From Thiobius zoothamnicola (GTDB lineage: Bacteria; Pseudomonadota; Gammaproteobacteria; Chromatiales; Chromatiaceae), in the NCBI GenBank assembly GCA_963678215.1, contig OY782758.1, positions 2,170,001 through 2,234,000 on the forward strand: 64,000 nt of DNA. The letters are read 5' to 3'. The notes under the pieces are model-generated. The model did no database searches. It saw nothing but the letters and a program-made list of their open reading frames with translations, and was not told the DNA's origin. Made by a program: the position numbers and the translations under genes. Below, one piece after another: positions 49,067 through 58,922 of the stretch (the first letter of the stretch is position 1; every line of letters starts with the position of its first letter).

Positions 49067-50896
49067 ATGTCGGTGACATTGCAGCAATTGTATCGGGATG
49101 AACTGGCATTTTTGCGCTTGCAAGGTAAAGACTTCGCTAGCCGCCATCCTCAATTATCCCGTTTTCTGGCATCTGAATCCTCAGATCCTGATGTTGAACG
49201 TCTTTTGGAGGGTTTCGCCTTCCTCACTTCCCGCCTCAGAGAGAAAATTGAGGACGATTTCCCTGAATTGACTCGCTCCTTGCTGACTTTGTTGTGGCCC
49301 AATTATTTACGTCCTGTGCCGTCGATGACGATTATCCACTTCGACCCGGTGGTGAATGGTTTGAGTGAGCATCAGGTTTTGCCTAAGGATACTTTGCTCA
49401 TATCGCAAAAGGTTGATGGCGTCAATTGCAAGTTTTACACGACCAGTGATGTGGATGTTTACCCATTGCAGATTGCGCGGGTGGGTGAGCAACATAGCCG
49501 TGAAAAGTCGGTGATCGCCTTATCTTTGCAGACGTTGGATCAACAGCCTATTCGACAAATTGGGTGCGATAGCCTGGATTTATACCTGAGCGGCGACGAT
49601 TATACGGCGTTGACGATTTATCTCTGGGCGTTTCGTTACCTGGATAAGATCGTGATCCGCAGTGGAGAGGAGGAAAAGCAACTGAGTTCTGATGTGATAC
49701 AGCCGCTTGGTTTTTCTCCGCAGGAAGCAATTTTGCGATATCCCCCGAATGTCTTTGATGGTTATCGGATTATTCAGGAGTTTTTGGCTTTTCAGCGACG
49801 TTTTTATCATTTCCGGTTGACCCGTTTGCAACACGGCTGGCCAGATAGTGATGCGGATAGCGCTGTGGTTGAGTTCCATTTTAATCGCGCCATGCCGGAT
49901 AATATTAAGGTGCGCGATCAGGATTTCGCCTTGTTTTGCGTGCCAGCGGTGAATTTGTTTAAGCATACGGGCGAGCCGATCCGCCTTGATGGAAAACGCC
50001 TGTCCTATGCATTAAGACCCTCGGGTAACCCGATTTTATCGGAGGAGGAAGCGCAATCCGATGACCAGGAGGCGGGTGGTGGTCAGTCTGATGACAAGGG
50101 CGACCGGTTTGAGATATTCAGCATTGAGAAGGTCGCTGGTACACGACAAAAGGGAGGGTCAGACCGCGAAAGGATTTACTCGCCTTTTGAATCTTTCCAG
50201 CATGAAATTGAGCGCCAGCATGGCCGTAAGGAGTTGTATTACCGTCAGCATGTCAGGACTTCGTTAAAAGACGATGTTATGGAACATGCGTTGTCGTTCA
50301 TTCGTAGCGACGAAAGCCTTTATGTTGGCAAAGATGAGATTATTTCAACTGACTTGTATTGCACGAATGGGACTTTGCCTGAGGCGTTAGGGGTTGGTGA
50401 TATTAATGTGTCAACCGATGCGATGCCGTCTTATGTCACTTTCACCAATATCACCAAGCCTACGATGACGACTCACCCGGTGATTGACGATAGTTTGCAT
50501 TGGACGTTGATTTCCAATTTGGCGCTCAATTATCTTTCCATGCTACAGCCGGAGCCGCTGAAAAATATTATTCGCAGTTATGATTTCGCCGCTTTGCATG
50601 ACGTGCAGGCGCAACGCCGTTCACAGCGGCGTCTGGATAGCATCAAGGCGATTCATACCAAACCGGTTGACCGGCTGATTAAAGGTTTTCCTGTAAGAGG
50701 CTTGCAAAGTCGGTTGGAATTGGATCATGAGGGATTTTTGTGCGATGGGGAAATGTATTTGTTTGGTACGGTGCTATCGAAATTTTTCTCGCTGTATAGC
50801 AGCATCAATTCATTCCATATTCTGGAAATGAAAAACCTGGGCAATAACGAGCGCTATTTATGGAATCTGGAACGCGGCAGCCAGCCGGTGATTTAA
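49067..50896 (+). CDS. tssF: T6SS baseplate subunit TssF
   Basis: A 609-residue TssF (VasA/ImpG), part of the baseplate wedge with TssG, TssE and TssK. N-terminal YRDELAFLRLQGKDFASRHPQLSRFL and DPDVERLLEGFAFLTSRLREKIEDDFPELT are the family signature. GGGG lies seven bases before the ATG. It contains an acidic insert around EEEAQSDDQEAGGGQSDDKGD (about 325-345). The 3' end overlaps tssG by 37 bases. Confidence 0.95.
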   Translation: MSVTLQQLYRDELAFLRLQGKDFASRHPQLSRFLASESSDPDVERLLEGFAFLTSRLREKIEDDFPELTRSLLTLLWPNYLRPVPSMTIIHFDPVVNGLSEHQVLPKDTLLISQKVDGVNCKFYTTSDVDVYPLQIARVGEQHSREKSVIALSLQTLDQQPIRQIGCDSLDLYLSGDDYTALTIYLWAFRYLDKIVIRSGEEEKQLSSDVIQPLGFSPQEAILRYPPNVFDGYRIIQEFLAFQRRFYHFRLTRLQHGWPDSDADSAVVEFHFNRAMPDNIKVRDQDFALFCVPAVNLFKHTGEPIRLDGKRLSYALRPSGNPILSEEEAQSDDQEAGGGQSDDKGDRFEIFSIEKVAGTRQKGGSDRERIYSPFESFQHEIERQHGRKELYYRQHVRTSLKDDVMEHALSFIRSDESLYVGKDEIISTDLYCTNGTLPEALGVGDINVSTDAMPSYVTFTNITKPTMTTHPVIDDSLHWTLISNLALNYLSMLQPEPLKNIIRSYDFAALHDVQAQRRSQRRLDSIKAIHTKPVDRLIKGFPVRGLQSRLELDHEGFLCDGEMYLFGTVLSKFFSLYSSINSFHILEMKNLGNNERYLWNLERGSQPVI

Positions 50897-51879
50897 CCGG
50901 GGAAATACTGGAGGAAGCCAGCAGACACCAATTTTATCAATTGGTTGAGCGTATTCATCGTCTCAATCAGGATGATTTGGAGCAGCCGCTGGATATCCAG
51001 CCGTGTCGTGAATTGATTCGTTATGAAACGGATCCTTCTCTCGGGTTTCCGAAAGCGGATGTCTGTCAAGCCGGGGTTGAGCAGCGGTGTGAAATGGAAC
51101 GCTATTTCATTCAGATTGCTTTTATGGGCATACATGGTGGCAGCTCGCCGTTGCCGCATCATTATTTGGAAAAATTGGCTTACGAGGGCTATCAGCAGAT
51201 CGGTATTCGAGTGCCGTTTTTTAATTTTTTTAATCACCGTTTGATCACCCTGTTGCATCGCGCCTGGCGAAAGTATCGTTATTACATTCGTTTTTCCCCC
51301 GAAGCCAAGGATCGTTTCTCGCAAGATATTTTTTCTCTGGTTGGCCTCAATGATGTCGATTTAAGGGGTGAAAATCCGATTCCCTGGAGCCGCTTGCTGA
51401 CTTATGTCGGCATGGTGGCGACGCGGAGTCGTGCGCCTTCGATGGTGGCCGGCATCATAGCGCATTGTTTTGACCTGGAGCGGGTTGAAATTAAAGAATG
51501 GGACAAGCGTTATGTTGAGGTATCGGTCGCGCAGCAAAACAGACTGGGTTCGTGCAATGTGATGTTGTCGGAAAGCTTTATCGTCGGCGAACGGGTGTTA
51601 AGCATCAGTTCCAAGTTCGTGATTTCCATTTTGGGGTTAAATCGTGAACGTTTTGGTGAATTCTTACCGATAGGCCATTCTTATCGACCGCTGAACAGCT
51701 TGGTCGAATTTTTATTGCGCGATCAGTTGTCCTATGACCTGGAGTTAGGTTTGCTTCAGGAAGAGGTGCCGCCTTTCCGCTTGAGTCAACAGGACAGCCC
51801 CAGGCTGGGCTGGACATCTTTTCTCGGGAAAACCGGTTTGCAGCGTGAGTCAGCGATCAGGATTGGGGTGCGCAAATAA
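50860..51879 (+). CDS. tssG: T6SS baseplate subunit TssG
   Basis: A 339-residue TssG (VasB/ImpH). Signatures: FYQLVERIHRLNQ, IRYETDPSLGFPKADV, FMGIHGGSSPLPHHYLE and FFNFFNHRLITLLHRAWRKYRY. The ATG at 50860 lies inside tssF; initiation is coupled. The next gene overlaps its stop by one base. Confidence 0.94.
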   Translation: MESGTRQPAGDLTGEILEEASRHQFYQLVERIHRLNQDDLEQPLDIQPCRELIRYETDPSLGFPKADVCQAGVEQRCEMERYFIQIAFMGIHGGSSPLPHHYLEKLAYEGYQQIGIRVPFFNFFNHRLITLLHRAWRKYRYYIRFSPEAKDRFSQDIFSLVGLNDVDLRGENPIPWSRLLTYVGMVATRSRAPSMVAGIIAHCFDLERVEIKEWDKRYVEVSVAQQNRLGSCNVMLSESFIVGERVLSISSKFVISILGLNRERFGEFLPIGHSYRPLNSLVEFLLRDQLSYDLELGLLQEEVPPFRLSQQDSPRLGWTSFLGKTGLQRESAIRIGVRK

Positions 51880-53243
51880 TGGCTCAGGATGCGCAAGAGA
51901 GATTATTTTTGCGGGTTAAAAACCCTCAGGAATTGGGCCATGGCTCCTTGCCCTCATTTTCGCTGGATAAAGACAGGGCGACGATTGGCAGTGGCGGAGT
52001 GGATTGGCGTTTGTACGATCCGATGGGAACGGTTGAAGCGCTGCATGCGGAAGTCGGCAGAATGGATGGTCAATTCACATTAGTTGATTTATGCGGAAAA
52101 ACCTATATTAATGAGCATCAGGATGCGTTAGGGAAAATGCATATCGTTGCGCTCAGGGATCTGGATCTGATTCGTATTGGCAAGTATGAGATCACGGTGA
52201 ATATTGGCGATGGAGCTATCGCAGCGGTTTATAACGTCAACCATTTGCGCGAACTGGAAGTAGGGCAATTGTTTAACATTGAATCGGGCCGTGATTGGTT
52301 GGATGCCATGCCGTCGATATCCGTCGAAGGGCGGGGAGCCGGGCAGCCCGATGAATATGGCGTCCTGCAGCAATTATTGGAGTATCGGGAGGCGTGTGAT
52401 GGCAATGATTTTATCCATGACGCCAGTGCACTTGAGGCTAAACAGGCGCAACAACAGCAGCATGAGCTTGAAACTGTTTTCGCCACCCGTTTTGCCGCGC
52501 AATCTCAAAATACGATTGTGAACTCTGCGCCTGAGCTTGTTGATTCTTCCAGGCGGTTTACATCACCATCTAACGAGCATTTAGGAGTTGAAGCCATGGC
52601 GGACCATGCACAAAAAACCGATCAACAACCCCTCCACCAAACTCAGGAGGTTGATCATATTGTCAGCGGCCCTTTGATTAACAGCCTGGGCGCGCCGATG
52701 GAGGAAATGGATACCGAACAGGCACATCATTTTTTGCATCAATCGGGTCGCGCGTTGCAGGCGGCAATTCAGGGGTTGTTGGCGCTTTATCAGATGGATA
52801 AGGAAAACAAGGTTGATCTCGCCTTATTGGGCCGCAGCTACCAAGCGATTGAAGATAATCCGTTGCGGATGGATATGTCCTATGAGGAAACCGTCAAGGC
52901 CTTGTTTTCGCCGCATAAAAGCCGGGTGCATCTGGCGCCTGAGCATGCCATTGAAGAGAGTATGCAGAATATCCGGGACAGCCAGTTGGCGCTGATCAGC
53001 TCCATTCAGGAAAGCCTGCGACAGTTATTACAAGCGTTTGACCCAGAGAATCTGCAACAGCGCTTCGATCATTATCGTCGCGAGCAGGATGCTGAAACGG
53101 CAGATGACGCCTGGTCATGGAGAATGTATCAGGATTATTACACGGAAATGGCGTCTTCTCGCCAGACCGGTTTGGAGAAAATGTTTTGGGAGATTTTCGA
53201 GCAAACCTATGATCGCAAAATGAGAGCAGCCGAGAAGGTATAG
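51879..53243 (+). CDS. T6SS-associated FHA-domain protein (TagH/ImpI/VasC)
   Basis: A 454-residue protein. The N-terminal FHA domain (about 1-105) shows ATIGSGGVDWRLYDP and HAEVGRMDGQFTLVDL. The C-terminal part (about 285-440) carries the ImpI/VasC type VI domain with LHQSGRALQAAIQGLLALYQ and FSPHKSRVHLAPEH. The middle is low-complexity and Gln-rich. In other bacteria FHA proteins act in threonine-phosphorylation control of T6SS; no kinase (PpkA) or phosphatase (PppA) gene is present here. Confidence 0.88.
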   Translation: MAQDAQERLFLRVKNPQELGHGSLPSFSLDKDRATIGSGGVDWRLYDPMGTVEALHAEVGRMDGQFTLVDLCGKTYINEHQDALGKMHIVALRDLDLIRIGKYEITVNIGDGAIAAVYNVNHLRELEVGQLFNIESGRDWLDAMPSISVEGRGAGQPDEYGVLQQLLEYREACDGNDFIHDASALEAKQAQQQQHELETVFATRFAAQSQNTIVNSAPELVDSSRRFTSPSNEHLGVEAMADHAQKTDQQPLHQTQEVDHIVSGPLINSLGAPMEEMDTEQAHHFLHQSGRALQAAIQGLLALYQMDKENKVDLALLGRSYQAIEDNPLRMDMSYEETVKALFSPHKSRVHLAPEHAIEESMQNIRDSQLALISSIQESLRQLLQAFDPENLQQRFDHYRREQDAETADDAWSWRMYQDYYTEMASSRQTGLEKMFWEIFEQTYDRKMRAAEKV

Positions 53244-53247
53244 TTTC

Positions 53248-54042
53248 ATGCATAAAATAATGCTGCTATCAGGCTTATTGCTGCTCAGCGGCTGTTCCTC
53301 AATTGTCGATTTAGCGACCAAAACGGTTGAGGTGTGGATGGATCCGTCAATTCCGGTTGGCGAACCGGAGGATCAGCCATCCACCATGACGCTGAGTATG
53401 AATGCCTCAGCCAATGTGAATCCGAATATTTATAACGACAATGAATTAGTGTCTCCAGAAGAAGTGGCTGAGCCTCCAGTGGAAGATCAGGAAACGCCGG
53501 TTTTGGATGAAGCGGCGTTTCTGGCTGAGGTATATCAAGAGATCATGTCAGACCCGCCGCCGATGTCGGAGGATATTCCGTCAGTTGATGACATTCTGCG
53601 GATACCCGATCCGCCGAAACTGGAGACTGCTGCTGAGGCGGTTTTCGATCCGGTGGAGGAAATTGCGGTGGATGGCGCAAAGAAAGCGGATGCGTCGCCC
53701 GAACCGGAGGCGACCCCCATTGCGTTCAAAGTGATTCAGTTAAAGGATAATTCGTTGTTTTTGCAAGCGGATTTCGAGAGTTTGTTCGCCGATCTGGAAT
53801 CCGTGCTGGGCACCACTTATCTCGCACATGATGACTACACCTTGATGCCGACCGAATTCAAATTTATTGAGCCTTTTGCGCTACAGGAAGAGACGCGCTA
53901 TGTCGCTGTGATCGCGGCTTATAGCGATTACGCCAACAAGGAATGGAAGACATTCGTCAAGGTGAAATCCAAGGGTAGTGAATATTCTTTGCTGCTTTAT
54001 TTTGATGAAGCGCAAGTATCGGTAAAAAAACAGGAATTGTAA
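53248..54042 (+). CDS. tssJ: T6SS outer-membrane lipoprotein TssJ with a large insertion
   Basis: A 264-residue lipoprotein with lipobox LLSGC (Cys16). TssJ anchors the TssJLM membrane complex to the outer membrane and is usually about 150-180 residues. The family strands are recognisable at 45-62 (STMTLSMNASANVNPNIY), 156-175 (TPIAFKVIQLKDNSLFLQAD) and ETRYVAVIAAYSDYANKEWK near the C-terminus. Residues about 63-155 are a Pro/Glu/Asp-rich insert between the first and second parts, with no domain I recognise. The insert lies in frame, with no sign of frameshift. Confidence 0.82.
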   Translation: MHKIMLLSGLLLLSGCSSIVDLATKTVEVWMDPSIPVGEPEDQPSTMTLSMNASANVNPNIYNDNELVSPEEVAEPPVEDQETPVLDEAAFLAEVYQEIMSDPPPMSEDIPSVDDILRIPDPPKLETAAEAVFDPVEEIAVDGAKKADASPEPEATPIAFKVIQLKDNSLFLQADFESLFADLESVLGTTYLAHDDYTLMPTEFKFIEPFALQEETRYVAVIAAYSDYANKEWKTFVKVKSKGSEYSLLLYFDEAQVSVKKQEL

Positions 54043-54044
54043 TT

Positions 54045-55385
54045 ATGGCGGTAAACAATCGGGTGGTCTGGCATGAAGGGTTGTTTGTGCGGCCCCAACA
54101 CTTCCAACAGGAAACACGTTATCTTGAGCATTACGTCAATCAGCGTATTGATAGCTATAACGAGTTTCTGTACGGGCTGACGGAATTGCGGTTTGACGAG
54201 AAATTGCTCAGAACCGGCAAATTGGCGATTGAGCGGGCGCAAGGTGTCATGCCGGATGGTTCCGTGTTCGACATCCCTAACGATACGCCCCAGCCAGAGC
54301 CGTTAAGCATTCAGGATTTAACGGCGGTCAATCAGATCGTGTATCTGGCATTGCCAATCCGTACGCAAAGATCGGAGATGAAGTGGTCTGAATCCCAATC
54401 GAATGCCCGCTACGTGATTGAGGATCACGAGATCAAGGATTTGCATTCAGAGGATGGGGATTTTAATCCGCTGAAAACCGCCACATTCACGTTCAGCCTG
54501 AAGCTGGAGAAGGATGACATCAGCTCGTACAGCACTTTGGCGATTACTCAGATCAAGGATAGATTGGACAATAATACTGTCATTCTAAATGAAGACTTTT
54601 ATCCCACCAGTTTTGCGGTGAGTGTGATTCCCAAGCTGGAACGCTTCATGGATGAAATCACGAATTTGATCAATCAGCGGGCGAAAGATTTGTCTGCGCG
54701 GATTGGTTCGCCGGATCAGGCCGGCGTCGCGGATGTGGCTGATTTTCTTTTGTTGCAAACGTTGAACCGCCTACACCCCAGAATCAAGCATTTATCCAGC
54801 TTGCGTTTACTGCATCCAGAACGTTTGTATGCCGCGTTGGTGGAGGCTTGTGGTGAATTGGCGACTTTCAAAGACGGTGATCAGCGGTTTGCTGAGGAAT
54901 ATCAGGCTTATCAGCATAATGAACCTCAGGCCTGTTTTACGTCGCTCGAACGCCTGTTGCGTGAGGCCTTGGCCCGCGTCGGACAACCTAATGCGATCTC
55001 GATCACAATCAAGAAACAGAATTATGGTGTCTATCAGGCGGTGTTGCCGAATGCTTCCTTGATCAAGTCGCATGACTTTATTTTTGCGGTGAAAGCGCAT
55101 ATGGATCTGGGTCAATTGCGCGATCAGTTGTTGCATCAAGTCAAAATATCCTCTTTGGAGAAGGTGTCTGATTTGGTCAGCCGTCAATTGCCGGGTATTC
55201 CATTGCGGCCAATTCCTGTTGCGCCGCGTCATTTGCCTTACCATGCCGGGTTTATTTATTTTGAACTGGATCGCAGCAGTGAGGAATGGCATCAAATGAT
55301 GCAGGATACGGCGGGATTTGCGTTCCATATCGCGGGCGAGTTTCCGGAACTCGCTCTGGAATTCTGGGCTTTGCGAAAAGAGTAA
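54045..55385 (+). CDS. tssK: T6SS baseplate subunit TssK
   Basis: A 446-residue TssK (VasE/ImpJ), linking baseplate and membrane complex. Signatures: NRVVWHEGLFVRPQHFQQE at the N-terminus, RLHPRIKHLSSLRLLHPERLY and GFIYFELDRSSEEW near the C-terminus. It starts two bases after the tssJ stop. Confidence 0.96.
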   Translation: MAVNNRVVWHEGLFVRPQHFQQETRYLEHYVNQRIDSYNEFLYGLTELRFDEKLLRTGKLAIERAQGVMPDGSVFDIPNDTPQPEPLSIQDLTAVNQIVYLALPIRTQRSEMKWSESQSNARYVIEDHEIKDLHSEDGDFNPLKTATFTFSLKLEKDDISSYSTLAITQIKDRLDNNTVILNEDFYPTSFAVSVIPKLERFMDEITNLINQRAKDLSARIGSPDQAGVADVADFLLLQTLNRLHPRIKHLSSLRLLHPERLYAALVEACGELATFKDGDQRFAEEYQAYQHNEPQACFTSLERLLREALARVGQPNAISITIKKQNYGVYQAVLPNASLIKSHDFIFAVKAHMDLGQLRDQLLHQVKISSLEKVSDLVSRQLPGIPLRPIPVAPRHLPYHAGFIYFELDRSSEEWHQMMQDTAGFAFHIAGEFPELALEFWALRKE

Positions 55386-55397
55386 GGGGACAAACCG

Positions 55398-56288
55398 ATG
55401 CAACAAGCGTTACCGGCTCAGGGAAACAGTGATTCGCATGATGTCGTGCCGGCATCCAATGATCATCCGTCCGCCGATGAAGAAAAAGCGTTCTTCACGC
55501 AGCAGACGAAATTGTCTGATATATCGACAGGCGCTAAAGAAGCGATCGGTTTTGAGGGCATAGAGCAGATTGACCTGGATACGGACCTTTGGTTCAAGCT
55601 GCGCGGCGATAGCCTTAACCCACTGATCGACGCCGCCACTCCGTTGTTTGGTCTGATTCTCCGGGTGCGCGATGTGCAGCAGTATGCGGATGTTCAGCAA
55701 TTGTACAACCGGGTGCACAGTGACATCGCGGCGATTGATGAGGAAGTGCGCACGCTGGATTACGATAATTCCATCCAAGTGGCTTTTCGTTATTGCCTGT
55801 GCGCCTTTGTTGATGAGGCGGTCATGTCAACTTCCTGGGGCGTTCAATCCGTGTGGGCAGAACGGTCAATGCTCAGTTTGTATCATCAGGAAACCTGGGG
55901 GGGAGAGAAGTTCTTCACCATTGTGTCTCGTCTGATGATGGAGTCGCAAAACTATCAGGATATGCTGGAATTTTTGTATTTTTGCCTGGTGCTGGGTTTC
56001 AAAGGCAAGTATGGCGTTATGCAGGATGGGGCGCAGCAATTGGATGCATTGATTGGGAAATTGCATCGTTTGCTACGCGAACAACGTGGCAGCAAGACGG
56101 AACACCTGATCGATACCAAAGGGAATGTGTGTAACAAGCAATATCGTCTCGGCCAACAGATTCCGCTTTGGTCAATTTGGGCGGGTTTGGCGGTGGCACT
56201 CGGCGTTATCTATGTTTTTTATGCAATGAATCTGTCTGGGGTGACGGAAGATGTCCTCAAGCAGTTGGATTTGATTTTGCAGCAATAA
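55398..56288 (+). CDS. tssL: T6SS inner-membrane protein TssL (DotU/IcmH)
   Basis: A 296-residue inner-membrane subunit of the TssJLM complex. A DotU domain contains SLNPLIDAATPLFGLILRVR, RYCLCAFVDEAVMSTSWG and SLYHQETWGGEKFF, and the single C-terminal membrane helix is about residues 253-275 (IPLWSIWAGLAVALGVIYVF). The OmpA-like peptidoglycan-binding extension seen in some TssL proteins is absent. It requires TssM, whose gene is missing from the window. Confidence 0.95.
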   Translation: MQQALPAQGNSDSHDVVPASNDHPSADEEKAFFTQQTKLSDISTGAKEAIGFEGIEQIDLDTDLWFKLRGDSLNPLIDAATPLFGLILRVRDVQQYADVQQLYNRVHSDIAAIDEEVRTLDYDNSIQVAFRYCLCAFVDEAVMSTSWGVQSVWAERSMLSLYHQETWGGEKFFTIVSRLMMESQNYQDMLEFLYFCLVLGFKGKYGVMQDGAQQLDALIGKLHRLLREQRGSKTEHLIDTKGNVCNKQYRLGQQIPLWSIWAGLAVALGVIYVFYAMNLSGVTEDVLKQLDLILQQ

Positions 56289-56310
56289 CAATCCATCAAA
56301 GGGCAGATCC

Positions 56311-58908
56311 ATGATTCATATTGATATTGCCACAGTCATTGGCAAGTTGAACAAATACTGTCGGCATTCTTTGGAAGAAGCTGCCAGTTTGTGCATCAGT
56401 CAGCAGGGTGACGAAGTCACGGTGGCGCATGTGTTGTATAAACTGGCGCAAAATCCTTACACGGATTTACGTTTGATTCTTAAACAAGCGCAAATTACCC
56501 ATCAGGATTTTTTACGTCACTTGTCAGACACTTTTGTCAGCCGTGCGGATGCGGGAGGGCAATATCCAGCTTTCTCGCCGCTCCTGATTGAGGCTATGCA
56601 GGAAGCTTGGTTGTTAAGTTCACTGGAAGGCGAACAAACTCAAATCCGCAGTGGCAGTTTGTTCCTTGCCGTTTTGTTGAATGCCGGGCGTTATTTACCG
56701 CTGTCAGTGCTTAAGCTGCTGGATAACATCAACCGCGAAACACTGCGTAAGAACTTCTCTCAAATACTCAGTGAGTCCTCGGAATCTTCGGTCACTCAGG
56801 TGACGGAAAGCGCCTCGTCTGAGGTGGTTTCTGAAGCCGAAACGCCATTAGACCAGTACGCGATGAATTTCACCCGGGCGGCGCGTCATGGAAAAATCGA
56901 TCCGGTGCTGTGTCGGGATGATGAAATTGATTTGATGATTGATATTTTGTCCCGGCGCAGAAAAAACAATCCGATTGCGGTCGGCGATGCCGGGGTTGGT
57001 AAAAGCGCCTTGATTGAGGGACTCGCGCTGCGGATCGTCGCGGGCCGGGTGCCTCAGGCATTGCAAAAAGTTGAGGTTTGGGGGTTGGATATTGGTGCGA
57101 TGCAGGCGGGTGCTTCGGTCAAGGGTGAATTTGAAAAGCGCCTTAAAGCTGTGATTGATCAGGTGAAAAATGCGTCGCCTCCGGTGATTTTATTTATTGA
57201 TGAAGCGCACACTTTGATTGGCGCAGGTAATCAGGCTGGTGGCAGTGATGCGGCCAATCTGTTGAAGCCGGCGCTGGCGCGCGGCGAATTGCGTACGATC
57301 GCGGCCACCACGTGGTCGGAATATAAAAAATATTTTGAAAAAGATGCGGCATTATCCCGTCGTTTCCAACTGGTGAAATTGGATGAGCCTTCAGTTGAAG
57401 ACAGTATTCATATATTGCGTGGTTTGCGCAGCCTGTATGAAACATCGCATCAGGTATACATTACGGACGAAGCTTTGACGGCCGCCGCTGCGTTGTCTGC
57501 GCGTTATGTATCCGGCAGGCAGTTACCGGATAAAGCAATTGATGTGCTGGACACGGCGTCGGCGCGGGTCACCATGGCGCAGGACACGGTACCCAAGACT
57601 TTGGCAAGACTGGATAATCGGCAAACGCAAATCCGCACGGAACTGGACCTGCTGCAAAGAGAGCGCCAACATGGACGAATGGTCGATCTTGAACGGATTC
57701 AGGGTCTTGAGGATGAGCAACAAACCATTCAGGCGCAAAAGGCGGATATCCAACAACGCTGGGAACAGCAAAAGGCGCTGGTGGAAAAGATCATTGCGGC
57801 GCGTAAGGCCATCGAAGACCCAGAGGCGCAAGCAGCGGATGATGCTGAGCAGCAGGATTTGGGTGAATGGATTCATGAGCTGGAAATCTTGCAAAAGGAT
57901 GATCCGCTGATCCATTTGGAAGTGGATGAAACGCAAATTGCGGCAGTCATTGCGGATTGGACTGGCATACCGGTGAATACGTTGACTGGGAGCAGCCTAG
58001 AACGTTTGCGTCATCTGGACCAATATCTGAAAAGCCGGATTCTTGGACAAGATCGGGCGATTGACAAAATACACCGCCATTTATTGACGGCGATGGCGGA
58101 TCTGAAGCGCCAAGGTACCCCGTTGGGCGCTTTCTTGCTGATTGGGCCGAGTGGCGTGGGTAAAACGGAAAGCGCTTTGCAGATTGCTGACTATTTGTTT
58201 GGCGGCAAGCAGTTTCTGACGACCATTAACATGTCCGAGTATCAGGAAAAGCATAGTTTGTCGCGTTTGATTGGATCGCCGCCGGGCTATGTCGGTTATG
58301 GCGAAGGTGGCGTGTTGAGCGAAGCGATGCGTCAGCATCCTTATTCGGTGGTATTGCTGGATGAGGTTGAAAAGGCCCACCCGGATGTGTTGAATCTATT
58401 TTATCAGGCGTTTGATAAAGGTGAGATCGCGGATGGGGAAGGTCGTGTTATTGATTGTAAAAACATTTTGTTCTTTTTGACCTCTAATCTGGGTTTTGAT
58501 GGTGCCAGCGCGCATTTATCCGAACAAGACATCAGTGATGAGGCATTGAATCAACGTTTGCGCCAGTTTCTCAAACCGGCTTTGCTGGCGCGCATGCAAA
58601 TGGTGCGTTTTGATTATCTGGATGATGTGTCGATTGACGCCATTGTTGATATGCGACTGGCCAAGCTCAGTCAACAGTTCCTGGACAAATATAAAGCGCC
58701 TTTGGAATTTGATCCGCAGGTTGCTGACGCATTACGCGCTCGATGTACGCAAAGAGAAAATGGCGCCCGGATGTTGGATGCGAGTATTGATGGCGAATTA
58801 TTGCCACCGCTCTCATTGGAGGTACTTGGTCATGTGGCTCGCGGCGACGCGGTCGCCAAAGCCAGATTGTCCTATGCCGAACATCAATTTAGCGCTGTCG
58901 TTGAATAA
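56311..58908 (+). CDS. tssH: T6SS AAA+ ATPase ClpV
   Basis: ClpV disassembles contracted sheaths. The 865 residues contain an N domain (about 1-160), then two AAA+ modules: Walker A1 GDAGVGKS (near 226), Walker B1 ILFIDEAHTL (near 292), Walker A2 GPSGVGKT (near 612) and Walker B2 VVLLDEVEKAHPDV. A coiled-coil M domain lies between (near 430-530). ClpB is the alternative paralogue, but the position inside the T6SS cluster and the length favour ClpV. Confidence 0.95.
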   Translation: MIHIDIATVIGKLNKYCRHSLEEAASLCISQQGDEVTVAHVLYKLAQNPYTDLRLILKQAQITHQDFLRHLSDTFVSRADAGGQYPAFSPLLIEAMQEAWLLSSLEGEQTQIRSGSLFLAVLLNAGRYLPLSVLKLLDNINRETLRKNFSQILSESSESSVTQVTESASSEVVSEAETPLDQYAMNFTRAARHGKIDPVLCRDDEIDLMIDILSRRRKNNPIAVGDAGVGKSALIEGLALRIVAGRVPQALQKVEVWGLDIGAMQAGASVKGEFEKRLKAVIDQVKNASPPVILFIDEAHTLIGAGNQAGGSDAANLLKPALARGELRTIAATTWSEYKKYFEKDAALSRRFQLVKLDEPSVEDSIHILRGLRSLYETSHQVYITDEALTAAAALSARYVSGRQLPDKAIDVLDTASARVTMAQDTVPKTLARLDNRQTQIRTELDLLQRERQHGRMVDLERIQGLEDEQQTIQAQKADIQQRWEQQKALVEKIIAARKAIEDPEAQAADDAEQQDLGEWIHELEILQKDDPLIHLEVDETQIAAVIADWTGIPVNTLTGSSLERLRHLDQYLKSRILGQDRAIDKIHRHLLTAMADLKRQGTPLGAFLLIGPSGVGKTESALQIADYLFGGKQFLTTINMSEYQEKHSLSRLIGSPPGYVGYGEGGVLSEAMRQHPYSVVLLDEVEKAHPDVLNLFYQAFDKGEIADGEGRVIDCKNILFFLTSNLGFDGASAHLSEQDISDEALNQRLRQFLKPALLARMQMVRFDYLDDVSIDAIVDMRLAKLSQQFLDKYKAPLEFDPQVADALRARCTQRENGARMLDASIDGELLPPLSLEVLGHVARGDAVAKARLSYAEHQFSAVVE

Positions 58909-58922
58909 ATCAGGTTCAGGTT

